Source: Eudorina sp. 2006-703-Eu-15 (taxonomy: Eukaryota; Chlorophyta; Chlorophyceae; Chlamydomonadales; Volvocaceae). From it: a stretch of DNA of 64,000 nt. Shown piece by piece: positions 23,301-53,214 of this stretch; the stretch's first letter is position 1, and each line of letters opens with the position of its first letter. The translations under genes and the position numbers were made by a program. Where the stretch lies: NCBI GenBank assembly GCA_003117195.1, contig BDSI01000020.1, positions 1,037,146 to 1,101,145 of the forward strand. The letters are read 5' to 3'. Below the pieces are notes generated by a model, which was given only the letters and a program-made list of their open reading frames with translations, made no database searches and was not told the origin of the DNA.

Positions 23301-24968
23301 GTCATCCCAAGAGCCGCACACCCCTTCCCCCCCACCTGCGTGTCGTTGGCCCACCCCTTGGCGAACATGGGCCGCAGGGGGCGGTCCACCAGGCGGCTGA
23401 CCAGCACCTCCGCGTCCCGGGGCCGGCCGTCGCGCTTCACGAACCCGCCGCTGAAGAGGGGGAGGGGGAAGACAGGGAGGGGGAGGACAGGGAGGGGGAG
23501 GACAGCCTCACACTTCACGACACCAACATCCGACATCCTCAGCGTGTGATGCGGCGAGGGAAGGCCGCTCAGCCCCTGCCCAAACCGCTCTGGTCCCCCC
23601 GCTTAGGCCCCCCGATTGCTTCCGGCAGCGTAACCCGGGCGCGCTACCGTCGTACTGATGTGCACGATGTACGCTCTTGTCACGAGACGGTTCCCCGCTC
23701 AGGGAGCGGTGCAAGTGCACCGGACGGAGGGCTCATCCCGGCACGGCCCCTCGTACTGCTTGCATCGCCGGGCCGTGAGATCGGGCGCCATCGCTTCCCC
23801 GTTGAACGCCTCCACGCACTTCAACCGCAAATTATCTCCATGTCATACATACCTGGTCCGACCCGCGGCGCTGAACCGCTCGCCGTAGTTGACGGTGAGA
23901 GGGGTGAAGGAGCCGTCCCCGACGGGGGATGACGAGCAGCAGGCGGTGGCGTAGATGATGGTCTCCCCGCACGTGGCCATCACGGCGCCGTTGGCCTGCC
24001 GCCCGATCTCACCCGTCTCCAGTCGGATGGGCTGAGGGCGCCAGGCAGGGTGGGGAAGGGCGGGGCAGGGGGCCAAGGGGCGGAGGGGCGGACGGGACGG
24101 GGAGGCGGTTCGGGGATGCCATTGCGAGGTGGTGGACACGATGTTACATGAACAGAGGGGGTCAGGGAGGACGGCAAGGGGGAGGGCAAGGCGACGCGGT
24201 GGGGAGGAGGAGAAAGACACCCCGAGGTAGGAGGCCCGATGTGAGAAGGCTTTGGTCGGGAAATTGGGAAAGGGGGAGGGTGTAGAGGGTTTGAAACGTT
24301 GCTGTTGGTTCAAGGGTGGTTGGTGTGGAGCAGGGTGGCCGGGCGGCCCGCGGTGTGTTCGACGGTGGGTCGCAGCGGCGAAGGGAGAGCCTAGGGCCGA
24401 CCCCATCCACATCGACTCCGTCGAGCTATCTGGGCCCGTTGGAACACCCGGTCGGGATACGGGTCCACCTTGTAACGGTTACATTTAACTCCGTACTAGT
24501 GTTGCAGTGGTAGCGGGGATACGCGCGGTTGTGGGAAAACCCCTCGATCTTGAAACGTCAGCCCCGCGCCCCTGATACCAATGTAACCACCACAGTTGCC
24601 CACCTCACAACCGAAGGTCCTAAACCCGGCGAAACAAACACGATCGCGGACGGGCCTAAGCACTAAACATTTTCAGTTAGCATTACCTGCGCGCAACCAG
24701 GAACTTCAAGCACGATTGCCTCAGCCGTCGGCGCAGCGTACGTCGCAGGCGCAAGCTGCGCGGCCACGCGTACATTGCGATGTCTTCCCGAATCCCGCTG
24801 CAAATGGAAAGCTTCATTTCCGCTTGAATTCAGTGTTACACTCCAGTGGAGGGCGGGGAGATTTTGTGCGACTCGGCCTGGTACCACAAAATGTGTCAAG
24901 TCGCCGGCACCATAACGACGCAGGGCTGAGGGCTGGACTAAGCCGTGAGATTTCAATGTAGAAAACAT
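14316..24968 (-). CDS. PNP1: Polynucleotide phosphorylase, plastid type (20 exons)
   Basis: Phosphorolytic 3'-5' exoribonuclease/polyadenylase of organelle RNA. Exons (minus): 24968-24687, 24031-23853, 23450-23336, 22897-22810, 22439-22348, 21959-21864, 21375-21310, 21145-21045, 20861-20708, 20166-20014, 19457-19395, 19070-18989, 18366-18196, 17803-17613, 17189-17043, 16715-16608, 16087-15993, 15511-15448, 15142-15032, 14489-14316; 843 aa. Residues 1-80 look like a transit peptide. Core 1, about 86-250: [21 protein letters not shown]. Helical domain, about 253-345. Core 2, about 405-625: [32 protein letters not shown], the phosphate-binding [14 protein letters not shown], and the catalytic Asp pair in [20 protein letters not shown] domain from about 660 ([11 protein letters not shown]). 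S1 domain, 725-800 ([17 protein letters not shown]). RGG-type tail. All key motifs are intact. The exon 12 donor (GTGTGG, or GTCGTG three bases upstream) and the start of the last exon (AAG acceptor) are the least certain joints. Confidence 0.92.
15893..15945. repeat. GGTT/TTGG simple repeat in a PNPase intron
   Basis: GGTTGGTTTGTTGGTTGG-type run passing into GGGTGGGTGGGTG, in the intron between exons 17 and 18. Confidence 0.85.
17987..18080. repeat. 11-nt minisatellite TGTCCTGCCCC in a PNPase intron
   Basis: Between eight and nine perfect tandem copies, in the intron between exons 13 and 14. Confidence 0.9.
18465..18515 (+). repeat. Solo terminus of the dispersed X-block element in a PNPase intron
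   Basis: GGCTGTCACCGATGACCCGC followed by GGGGTCCGCTGCAACAT is nearly identical to the right end of the element at 51738-52575. Only this end is recognisable here, in the intron between exons 12 and 13. Confidence 0.7.
19466..19658. repeat. 10-nt minisatellite GGGCAGGGGA in a PNPase intron
   Basis: About 19 perfect tandem copies next to the acceptor of exon 11, on the strand opposite transcription. The transcript therefore reads TCCCCTGCCC, a pyrimidine-rich tract before the splice site. Confidence 0.95.
23190..23308. repeat. 17-nt minisatellite CCCGGTGGTCA(T/C)CCCCT in a PNPase intron
   Basis: About seven copies in the intron after exon 3, alternating between TCATCCCC and TCACCCCC variants. 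Confidence 0.9.
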
Positions 24969-26080
24969 TTTTTCCTACGCAGCCCGGCAAGGGTGCTGCA
25001 GTTTCACGGCGTTTGCAAGTTGTGCTCAGTTCAGCACATCGACCTATGCAGTAACAGTGACGAACTAAGGATACCACAAATCGACGCACTTGTAAACAAC
25101 GCCAAAGTGCAGTCGTGTAGTCGTTGCCGTCCGATTGCGCTGAATCGGTTCCGTTCGGAGCCAACCGAATAACCGCCGTCTCAGTCATCTGCGGCAAGCT
25201 GCATCCGCGCCAGCCCACTTCGTTTATCATGAATCCACGTCATCTACCTATGTTTTGAAAGTAATTGTTCCAACCATCATTACATTATGCCATGTCTTAT
25301 CCAGGGATTCCGATTGGGGCGCGCTGTCCCATGCATCAAGTGAAAGATTTGGCGTTGCAAGCCAGCCATATTTATAATTACATATTCACTTTAGTTTGTG
25401 TGGTACTTTTGCGTGCTGTGCTCCGTTGTGAGTTGCGGTGCCTAATCCGTAGGAATTTACCGTATCTCCCTACGGCTGTACCGTGTCCGCCTGCCCCATG
25501 TCTCAACGTTCACCATATCTTTTCTGTATTAGGCATGTCCTAATGTGTTGCCGCGCACACCAGTGAAACCCCCAATGGTTGGATCGCACAGCGTTTGGGT
25601 ACCGGTATTCAATGGTTCCAACAATATTTCCGTTTCTGTGAATACAGAGCATGACAGACGAGGGTGACATCTGACCGAGACCTCTTAAGAGTTGAACTAC
25701 ATTGACCAGTATGGGTGGACTACACGGGTACAACAGCCGTTTGCCTAATATTTGTAGAGCGGTGGCAAGGGATGGCAGTAAACATGGCAAGCGCCAAACA
25801 AATGTTACAATTTAATGTGCACACCGATGCAGACACTGCTTGGGGAAAATGCAGCGTGACAAGGGCTCCCGGCTGCTCGTGACAAACGCGTCGAGTGCGT
25901 CGAGAATCCGTACCACCAACCCTTTTTTCCAAGGCCAAAATGCAGAAATGTAAGGTTAATCCCCATTACCCGCATCCTACGGCACCTGCCAAAATACCCA
26001 AGCCCGAAGTCAATGGGCTAATACTTCGTGGACTGCGGAATCAAAAGTCCTTGCTGGACACCAGGTGATCCCCTTGCAAT
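24969..26080. other. Intergenic between PNPase start and GALE end
   Basis: Holds the PNPase promoter/5' UTR next to 24968 and the GALE 3' UTR next to 26081. No further gene is supported. Confidence 0.5.
25805..25809 (-). terminator. Probable GALE polyadenylation signal TGTAA
   Basis: TGTAA on the minus strand, 272 nt past the GALE stop codon. This pentamer is the usual polyadenylation signal of chlamydomonadalean algae. It is the first one after the stop. Confidence 0.5.
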
Positions 26081-29573
<3,493 letters not shown>

Positions 29574-29974
29574 TCTATCAACAACAGTATTCAACTCAAC
29601 GCAACTGCAGAGGAATGGATTTTTAAACCAAATTCTCGTGATTGCCAAATTATGCCAATGGCACACTCGCACATGTATTGCACTGCAGGAGCAGAGTGTT
29701 ATTTGGAACCGCCCGTTACGGCAATTTTGGACGAGCAACTGCGGCAGCTTCATAGCGAGCGAGTGAACCCAAGTTCTCCCTCTTGCTCTAAGGGGCCATC
29801 GCTACCATTTCTTTTGGTAAGACTATGCAGAAATTACTTAGTTACAATTAATCATTTATGCAACCTGCGCCGGCGGCGGGGAAGTCGGCGTCAAGCTTAC
29901 ACATTGCGGTGTGCTTGTTCATGCAGAACCTCTAGGACAGAAGACTTGGGAGGCTTTTTCAGCCGAGGACCAAA
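29574..29974. promoter_or_regulatory. Shared divergent promoter region of GALE and RPS12
   Basis: Only 401 nt separate the two start codons, so both promoters and 5' UTRs must lie here unless upstream exons exist. The DNA is less GC-rich than the flanking exons. No individual factor site could be assigned. Confidence 0.6.
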
Positions 29975-31083
29975 ATGTCTGACGGGTGAGTCCGCCGTCG
30001 GTTTGCGCACACTTGGCATACAAGTCGGCGTCGCGCTGGGCACTTTGCCTTACTATGAATCAAAGATGACATGGATTTGAGCTGATAGGTGGCGGCGAAG
30101 GGCGATGTTTCCGATGCATGGCGAGGGCTTGGGTTGAGCAGCTTGACCCATTGACTGCAAAGAGAAGGCATGCATGACATCTGAGGTCAGTCTTTCATTG
30201 GGACCCTTGCAGAGAGGCTGCCCCTGTGGTTGTGGAGGAGGCCGCCGCCCCGGGCGAGCCGATGGACATCAACACCGCCGTGCAGATGGTCCTGAAGAAG
30301 GCCCTCGCGCACGACGGCCTGTGCCGCGGCCTGCACGAGGCCAGCAGGTGTGTTTCCCCGGGGGGCGAGTGTTTCACGATAGTTCTGACGCCAGCTTCAC
30401 TTCTGTGTTCTGCCCCTTCCGGCCGTGCACCTGTCCTGTACGGGTCGCTCGCTTTCTGCACCTTCCCGTTTCCGCCTGCCTTTCTTTGGTCTGAAACAGA
30501 CAGCTCGCATCTGTACCTGATGGCGGATGTGCCTGTTTCGCACTGAGCCTGTCTTGACCATCCACCTCGGCGTGTTAACCTGCCTTGACCCTTGCAGGGC
30601 TATTGAGAAGGGCCAGGCTCAGCTGTGCATCCTGGCCGAGGACTGCAACCAGCCCGACTACAAGAAGCTGATTGAGGCGCTGTGCGCTGAGCACAACGTC
30701 AACCTGATCTCCGTTCCGGAGAACAAGCAGCTGGGCCAGTGGTGCGGCGTAAGTAGGGCTCTGGTTTCACCTGGGTGCGTGCACGAAAAGGAGAGGGGAT
30801 GGCCATGTTGCATATCGGTGTCGTAGCATAGCGTCGCTCTTCTTCCGCCAACTTCTTCCCTACAAGGCGATTTCGCTAGCCGGCGACGCAACGGGAGTTA
30901 CGATGCGACCTTCAATGACCTTGCTATCCCGCCCCCGCCCTGGCCCTCAACGCGCAGCTCTGCAAGATCGACCCGCAGGGCGAGGCCCGCAAGGTGGTCG
31001 GCTGCTCGTGCGCCGTCATCACCGACTACGGTGAGGAGACCGCGGGCCTGTCGATGCTGCAGGAGTACCTCAAGAGCCGCTAA
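29975..31083 (+). CDS. RPS12: 40S ribosomal protein eS12
   Basis: Small-subunit ribosomal protein of the cytosolic ribosome. Exons: 29975-29985, 30213-30347, 30598-30748, 30958-31083; 140 aa, normal for the family. The first exon encodes only MSD plus two bases, a tiny start exon common in ribosomal-protein genes. After an acidic N-terminus ([14 protein letters not shown]) the L7Ae-like fold is clear: [61 protein letters not shown], then [17 protein letters not shown]. All four exons have GT-AG borders and agreeing phases. A TGTAA signal follows 158 nt after the stop. Confidence 0.96.
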
Positions 31084-31240
31084 GCGACGCACACATCGCG
31101 GGGCAACTCGTCTCGGATGCTGTGCCTCGTGGCGGCTGCTGACCGCGTGGTCCGGGACTGGAGTGCAGCCCTCTGGACCGAATGCAGGCCTTGCCGCATC
31201 GGCTGACGGGTTCCCAGTAGAGCCCACCTATCAGGCCGTT

Positions 31241-31245
31241 TGTAA
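31241..31245 (+). terminator. RPS12 polyadenylation signal TGTAA
   Basis: TGTAA 158 nt after the RPS12 stop; cleavage would be expected some 10-20 nt downstream. Confidence 0.7.
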
Positions 31246-31259
31246 CGCAGCGCGGTGAA

Positions 31260-33723
31260 GAATGAAGAGGGCTGTGTCTCTCACCGTCTGATTGATAGCA
31301 AAACAGCTTGACTCTCATACCGTGGACTGCGATTGTGATACCCAACAGCGTTGAAGTCGAGGCGATGGTTCGCGACGTGCATCCAAGCTCAGCGCCGACG
31401 GGGTGCCTTAGGCCGCCGTGTTGAAGAGGACCAATTCGGGAGACAGAAAGGTGGTGGGCCCGGTACGGGCGTGGTGGTGGAGGTGACAATCTACAGACCA
31501 ATCGCCGCATCAGCCCATCCGTACCGTTGGAAGCTGTGCGACACGCGACTGCGACAACCCGGACGTAAACGGAGCGAAGCAGCGCAGCGCTGGTTGCTAG
31601 CCATGATTGGCAGCCCTTTTAACACATTGGTATACTCATCGGCTCCCGACTTGCATCGTTGCACGCCGTCGAAATAGTTTACTCACCCCTTACCCCTCTA
31701 AAAAGGGTAGCGAAGCCTAAATGGTCATCGTGTCTCCAGATAGACCGGGCGACCCCTGGGTTAAACTGCCCGCACGCAGCTCATGCGCCTAAGCAGCGCG
31801 GTCAGTCACCACGATGCTCCTCCAAACATCCACCCTACCGCATCACACGCAACCTGTCTCCAAAGTAACGAGCCGTAGCCCCGTGACTCGACGGTCCACC
31901 GCCCCGGGCTGCCAACGAGCTGTTGTGGCCGCACGTAAAGCACCTACGATCGACCAAGGGATGAGGTCAATCAAATATCAAATGGTCTAGCAATGCGCAG
32001 GCACAGGATGCGCGGCAGTACATGGACGGATCGGGAGCTTGGAGACCAACACCCCAACCGTGCATACTGTGCATCCCAGCCAGCACAGTGCGTCGCTTCG
32101 TCCATCGACTCCGCGGTGCGCGATGCACATGTAGCCCTCCGGAGTCAGATGCACGTGCACCTCGCACCGCGTAGCGTACACCTCGCCTCCGCCACATGCA
32201 GCAAGCGCCGGCCGCCGGGACCGTGAACATGTTTGTGGGGCACCGCGTTGCCAGCTGCGAGTTCAACCGCGTCTCGTATTGATTGGGGCCGCCATCTGTG
32301 GGGGCCCTTAAACCCCCTCATGGATCCTCCGGGCCGCCCACCACGCCACTGCACCCGCTGAGTTACGGGACATGTGCGTACGGCATCAGTAGCTTGACCG
32401 ATGCACTGTGCGCGCGCCGGGGCCACCCGCATGTCTGGCCATCAAGTCCCCACCTATTTACCGCTACTAAAGCTTGCTATGAGTTCCTGATGATGCGTCT
32501 TGCGCGGGAGCTCACATGGCCATCTGCAGGAACGTGCCCGTGCACATGCATACACCATACACCCTTGATCATCTGTGGGGTCCGCTGTTCCACCCCATTC
32601 ATGTGCAAAACGTTCAACACATGCCGCGGTATTAAGGTGGCAGCCATTTAATGGATTATTGGCTGACCAACGGCGCACATGCTCAGGGCTTCCCAAGGGC
32701 TCCTCCTACCCGAGTGAACAGCACCAACGCGGCTTCAGACGACTTTATTTTGCCACGAACGCCACCGCACACCGACTACACTCAATCACAGTACCTTGCC
32801 ACGAGCTTGCCTGAAATGCGCAACTGCATGTGCGGCGTTGGGGACGCCATCGTGCGAGCCACATGGGCCGAGACACGACAAGGCACACAACACCGTATTG
32901 GACGTTGCTCTGCGGTTTGTTCCGCGGCGCATACGGCAGCGCCTACAGTACGACAGCAGCTATACCTTCATCCCCAAATCTTCACCCAGTGCGATCAGGC
33001 AGCGGCGCTTTCAACATCGCATTATTAACAATGTCAGGTCATGTGCCAACTGACGGATGTTGCTCCGCCCAAAGCTCCAACGGATCACTGCTGGGCAACC
33101 TTTCAACAGCGGCCTCTCGGGCCAGCTGTGGTTCCGTCGCACCTGTCTGTAGCATGCGCACGAAAACGATACGATATCCGAAGCCGACATGTACGGCATG
33201 TCGATATTGAACACATAAAAAAGCATCAAGCGGCAGGAGCCGGTGCTCCTAGTGCCAACCCCCGACCATGACAAAACTAACGTAGCTGCACCAAGGTATT
33301 TCAGCAGCGGAGTTGCGGCATCGCAGAGTTGCGGCAGGGTTGCGGCATCGCACTGTCCTCCCCAAAACAATCTATCTCCAGCGCCTCCCAGATCTCTGTA
33401 TGTACGGCATACCGTATGTATATACCAATGGGCTAGCCACTGAGATCAAACTGATAGTCGTACACAACGTGTCGTATCTTATCACGGGAACTGCTTGGAA
33501 CCTCCTCCGCAGTCCGCAAACCGCCCGCACATCCGAGTGGGGGCCGTCGGGGCCATCCCACAACAAAAACCACAATGCACAATCGCGGGGCGGGCTGTGA
33601 CAGCGGCCCCACGACGTTGCCTGCCAGTGCCCGCACCGCCTGCTGATGAACCAAGCGCTAAATGCCGCGTGCGCGCGTGGGGTAGCCTCGGGATGGAGCC
33701 GTTATAACCGGGAGGGCTGACGC
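31260..33723. other. Intergenic; no gene supported
   Basis: Moderate-GC sequence with many short frames on both strands, none with motifs or consistent splice partners. Confidence 0.5.
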
Positions 33724-34532
33724 TCACTGGGGCGGCGGGCTTGACACCGGGGGCCCAAATGGTTCGATGAGATCGTAAAGGCTCACGGAAGCGAACTTTG
33801 CAATGCAGACAGGTGCCCCGTCCGGGTACGGCTCAGCTGTCAGCTGCTCCGCGAAGACGATGATGGTCCCGATCGTGGCCTGGGACTGCGGCAGCTCGCG
33901 GGTGGTCCCCTCGTACAGCACGCTCGACAGCCCGCCGTACGTCAGCTCGGGCTGCCGCGAGAGCGCCGCGCACGACGGGTCAGTGGCGGACGCGGTGGTG
34001 TTCATGTGGAGGTGGGTGCTGTTGCAGAGTTGCACGACGAACGGGGCAGTAATCTGTGCGGATGACTTCGCTGCGGCGTCCCGCAGATTGGTTGCGACTA
34101 GCCGTGGTAAGGCAGTGCAATTTAGTTTCACGCCAAATGGACGATCTGACTGCGAGGTAGAAGTGGTAAGCTTGACAGTGACGAATACGTTGTAGATCAA
34201 GCCAAGCGGGGTTGGAGGCGGAGAAGTGGCCTTCGGGGGAGGAGAGGAGCGGACCGGCTTCGGGGTTGGCGGGGGGCGGACCGGCTTCGGGGTTGGCGGG
34301 GGGCGGAGCGGCTTAGGGGTTGGTGGAGGGCGGAGCGGCTTAGGGTTTGGTGGAGGGCGGAGCGGCTTAGGGGTTGGTGGAGGGCGGAGCGGCTTCGGGG
34401 TTGGCGGAGGGCGGACCGCCGGCGTATTAACGTGCAGCAGCCGACGATCAACTGCTATCGATCCGGCGAGGTCGCCAGCCACAAATTCCTTGCTTTTTAC
34501 ACGATTTGGCAATGTCGATACAGAGACGGAAA
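33724..34532 (-). CDS. Pro-rich (hydroxyproline-rich type) extracellular protein, last exon only
   Basis: An open frame of 269 codons ends at TGA 33724. The upstream border fits an acceptor GATGCAG at 34533; the frame stays open to 34584, so that border is provisional and earlier exons, including any signal peptide, are missing. First comes a segment VSVSVSTLPNRVKSKEF...VDRRLLHV that resembles short beta-alpha-beta modules of algal surface proteins. It is followed by seven 9-residue units of the type RPPPTPKPL, the substrate pattern for prolyl hydroxylation and arabinosylation in algal cell-wall proteins. A C-terminal domain of about 150 residues (YNVFVTVKLTTST to DLIEPFGPP) has several N-x-T/S sites and four cysteines. 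Pherophorin-like architecture is possible, but the typical pherophorin cysteine pattern was not recognised. Confidence 0.6.
34230..34425. repeat. 27-nt coding repeat of the Pro-rich protein
   Basis: Seven copies of a 27-nt unit containing GGCTT(A/C)GGGGTTGGTGGAGG encode the RPPPTPKPL array. Units differ mainly at synonymous or L/V positions, showing recent unequal exchange. Confidence 0.85.
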
Positions 34533-34584
34533 CTGCATCGCGTCGTGAAGCAGCGGGGTCGGGGGCAACGGTTAGGGAGCGGCA

Positions 34585-36884
34585 TTATTAGAGTTAGGGT
34601 AGCACAAGTACGTCATAATGATGTAAAACAAATGTGAGTGCTCTTGTTGCGTGTTGTGATCCTTTGTTGAATGTACGCAACGATGCAAAAAAGGGCTCGG
34701 ATTTCAGAATCGTCGGAATCGTCCTTCGACAGGTACACGCAAAGGCTCGCAACCACTAATTGATGATATCGCCTTCAAGATTATTTACGTATGCGCATTT
34801 TACCTGAAACATGAGAAAATATTAAAAGCGGCAAGAGCGCCGTCGGAACCTTGGTCGCAACACAGCGCGTCATTCTGTTCTATGTACTCTGTTCAACGAA
34901 CACGATTCCAATTTTTGTGGCGTCATGTGATATACCTCTAGAACATAGCGACGGAACAACTGATCGAGAAACAACCGCTGTACTTCGGTACGGAATGTGT
35001 AGTGAAACCAGAGGGGAGGAGCGACGAAACTATCTCACACATTTAAGTGTCGATCACATTTGGTGTCACACATATCTCGTACAAATACCGATCAGCACCG
35101 AACGGCTAACCCCCGTTCGGGGTTACCCCAGAGCTTGGCGTCCGCTCTGTGTCCAGGCGCTGGGTTGGCAGCGTTTGCGTGTTGTATGCCTGTGCTTGGA
35201 GCACGGTCATTTCTTCGGGACCCGGTGGTTCGTCCCGTTCTCTGGTGCGGGGTTGGCTGCATCGGTGTGTTGTTTCGTCTCTGGGGCCGAGTGGTTGGCT
35301 CTGGTTCTGGGCGCTCGGTTGGCAGCGCCTCTGGGTCGTGCGGCTGGTTGTTTGCCGCTACCTTCTCCTGCCCTCGGGCAGTTCATTCTGTTAAAGGCTC
35401 GGGGTCTGGTGGTTCCTTGGCTGCTTTTTCTTTGGCATGGCTCCCTGCTTCGTGCACGGCATGCCCCTGGGGTAGGATGAACAGTCCGTCTGCGCCTGTA
35501 CGGCGAGCGAGCAGCTTAATTGCTGGCCCCCCTTGTAACGATCGCTTCCTAACCCCCGGTGCTGGTCCCCCTTGTAACGATGCTTCCTAAACCCCGCCGG
35601 CAAACATGGGATGTTTGGAACATTGTCCCTCCAGATGTCCTCGTGTTCCCTTGCACCCAGACACCTTCCCAACTCGGAAGACATTCTGATGTATGTGCCT
35701 TTGAGCCCTTTTGAGCCGAGTGAGATCCATCATGTGTTTATTATTATTAGGATGTTACAGCGGACAGTGTCGCTTTTGAGGGCTCATCTGGGCTGACTCG
35801 GGCGAGCGAGTGTATGTTACCGATTGTTAAGCCTGGCGGCCGCGGCCACTTTGGCTCCCAACTAGCTAGCAAAAGGAACGTGAACTTTCCAGGACTCCAG
35901 CAATGGCGTGGCGACGGCAGCGGATTCAGGCGCGGTGGTCCTTGGTCATCTGACGATCTGTGTACAAGGGTACGGCAGCGGTACGGCGCTGGCGGCGCGA
36001 TCGCAGCGTGTCCAACTTTCGGATCGGTATCTGCCATGTTTGTTGGTCATACCTCACTGTTTGTGATTCCCCGTTCACCGCGGCGCCCGCCCGCCCGTCG
36101 CGGGGAGATGTCGGGTCTGCGTTTGAATGTTCGGTATCATGTTGCAACATGACCGATTTGGACACTTCAAAAACCACAACAACCGGCCGCGCGTCCAGCG
36201 TCGAACGGTATGCGGGCGTGTGTTGCCTCGAAGGCCGTTGCAGAATATGGGTCCCGCGGCGTTGTCAGGTAAACCGCCCAGACACACCCAGCCCAGGGCC
36301 CCGCGGGGTCCACGGCAACATAATCGATTCAGGATACGGTGCTCTTGCATGCATGCAAGCAGAATTGTAGCAGCACCGTCAGTGAACCACCTCTCGCGTT
36401 GGCTTGCCGGAAGCCGGCAGATATGGCGGCCCCAATACTCTGTCTAAGACAAACAAAGACGATGAATTCTACAATTGTTTGCAATGTCGTTTCTACTAGG
36501 TGCTGACCATGCATGGAAAGGGGGATGTCACGATTGACCCGTGGGTCGGACATCAATCGGCGGTGATGACGGGAGCGTTCATCCACGCAGCCAGGCCAAA
36601 GTCTTGCATGACTCGTCGCACTGGTTTCAAACGCATCTCGACGGAAATTCTTTGCCGCTGCCATCGGTAAAGGAGTGGGTCAAGGTCAGGGCCATTCGTA
36701 TACGATGCTTCGTCCAACGAATGCAGTTCGCCAGCTTTCAAACGCTGTATGTGGCGTTTTGCGAAACGATAGCGCCCCATCCAAAGATGAAACCAATAAC
36801 GAGCTAAGCAATCCCAATATGCAAAGACCGCACTTCTCCACGACAAACAGTTGCTTTTGATACTCAGCGTTCACGTGCGCGGAG
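34585..36884. other. Intergenic; dispersed element and local tandem duplication
   Basis: Contains a 35-nt tandem pair at about 35520-35600 (CCCCCTTGTAACGAT units), an element with partly matching ends at 35752-36330, and the 5' flank of the KUP gene. The long plus-strand frame at 34851-35480 has no motif. Confidence 0.4.
35752..36330. mobile_element. Probable X-block family element with partial terminal inverted repeats
   Basis: The left end GGATGTTACAGCGGAC (from 35752) is the reverse complement of the family terminus GTCCGCTGTAACATCC. Near 36300-36325, GCGGGGTCCACGGCAACATA is a diverged forward copy of the same terminus. A TTATTATTATT run flanks the left side. No coding capacity was seen. 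Confidence 0.45.
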
Positions 36885-51270
<14,386 letters not shown>

Positions 51271-53214
51271 GATGCGAGGGCGGGAGAGCGCCGTCTGCGG
51301 GCTGATTGGGTCTTGGGACGTCGAGCTCGTGGCTGGCAAGCAAAAAGTGCGTGTTGGCCTTTGCATGGCCGCTGGCCGCTGGGTAATATATGCATGCCGC
51401 GGAACGGTCGGGACCGACGGTGTTTGAGCCGTGCAGTTGGTTACTTTTGTTATCGTTGGGGCGGGACAGACGGTTTCGTTGTCAAGCTAGCGCCATTCAT
51501 TCGTCGGATGGGCTGTAGGGGTGGTTTGGCATCCGCCTAGTTTGTGGGGGGGGCTCCTGAGGTGTCGGGCGGAAGCCATCTAGGTGCGATGCACTGGGAG
51601 GTGCGTGGTCTTCGCTGGGCACGGGTGGATGGATGCAGGTGGTTGCAGGGGTGGGCGCGCACGACGGAACGGTTCACGACATCGAGACGGCTTGCTGTCG
51701 GAGACGGTTGCAATGCACATATACGGTACTTGGCTACTATTAATGATGTTACGGTGGACCCCGCAGGCCATCGGTGACAACCGGGCTATGTAATGGCCGT
51801 CAGGACCCTTCAGGACCAGCAACCCACCATCCGCAGGCGTTGACCGAAGGCCACGTCCCATTATGCCGACTTCTTATTATTTTTTCTTACATTTTGCGAG
51901 GTAATTATTCGGGTATCCAAACGTACTGCGCGTATCGGTTCTTCGCAGAGGGAAGCTCCTTCTTCCCAATGATACATCGGAAGACTGATTTCACAAATTT
52001 GTCAACACTATGCTAACTTAAATAGTACTCCAATATTAATCTAGATGATAGGATTGATCCGGCGGCGCCCTCCCCCGCAGAGCCTCTTAATCGCGCAGTG
52101 TCGTCTTCCCAAACCAAACCCCTGCGAAAACTGCAAATTCATGTTCCATAAATAGTTAAATAATGATTATGGAGAAATCGCGGGAGAAACGGAAGAGCGT
52201 CTGGATACGAACTGCGTCGTGACAGACTGGATGGATCGCCACACCGCGACTGTCTCATGTATCGGTCCCATCTCCCGGTCTTCACTGACCAGATCACATG
52301 TAAACACATGTCTGACACGCACGGATATGGCTGGGGTTGTACCTGGCATGGCTGCTGGCATGGCCGGCTGCAGGCAGGGCCAGTAAATGACATCCCCTCA
52401 GGAACGGGGTGGTTCCCTGATAGTGTGGGCACGGAGAGTGTTTCGGTGCACTTGTGGAGCCTGTCCGGTGCGCCATGGTGGCGCAGTTTCGTTTATGCAG
52501 TGTATGGTGAGGAAGCTTCGGCTGTCACCGATGACCCGCGGGGTCCGCTGTAACATCCTTAATAATAATATTCCGTACCTGGCACCCTGGATGGGTCCTA
52601 ATGGGTGGGAGTACATATGCACCGCTTGTTGCCTTGGATGCGAAAGAGCGAAGCGACGGAAGCGACACTTTACATTGAGGAGAGCAGTGGAGAGAGAAGC
52701 GGCGGCTGGCACTTCCAAGGCGGGTGCAGTCAGCTGGGGACAGAATGTGAACTCGGGTTTGTAGGGTGTGCTCAGGTGCTGTTCGTTGGCTGGCGTAGTA
52801 ATTGATTGCCGCCAGGTCCGGTGCATGCTTGAATTTCAAGTATCGTTTTGGCCCTTTCCGTCAAACATCTTGGACGCATCGACCCCCTTCCTGTCAATAA
52901 ATATGCCCTCCATGCAAGCTAGGGCCGCCGCAGGCCCTTTCTAGTGCCGGACGCATCCGGACAACGAGCCTGTTCCGAAACGCAAGGCTCGGACACGTCC
53001 GCAAGAACACGCTGGGGGTTGGCTTCGAGTGACGCACTAGGTCGATGTGTAAGAGATAATTCTTTCGCTGATGTTAATTCCAAACTAACTATAACGGAGC
53101 GGCAACCGCTTCTAGAGTTCAGTTATTCAGTTCGTACGGTTACTGGTACAGTCGATCGTCAGACGTCCATGAACGCGCTTCATGCCCTTTCTTTCAGAAA
53201 GCACCGAAAATTGA
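51271..53214. other. KUP 3' flank with inserted dispersed element
   Basis: No gene seen. The first TGTAA after the KUP stop is at 51789-51793, inside the left end of the element at 51738-52575, so the KUP 3' end may use a transposon-borne signal. 52580-53214 precedes the LRR gene. Confidence 0.4.
51738..52575 (+). mobile_element. Non-autonomous element with terminal inverted repeats (X and Y blocks)
   Basis: The left end GATGTTACGGTGGACCCCGC...CATCGGTGACA and the right end TGTCACCGATGACCCGC...GGGGTCCGCTGTAACATC are inverted copies of about 40 nt, flanked by TTAAT-rich sequence. Block Y (about 51880-52240) also occurs at 62030-62400. Block X (52395-52565, containing GGTGCACTTGTGGAGCCTGT) also occurs at 57715-57805 and 61661-61815. 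No transposase is encoded. Confidence 0.7.
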
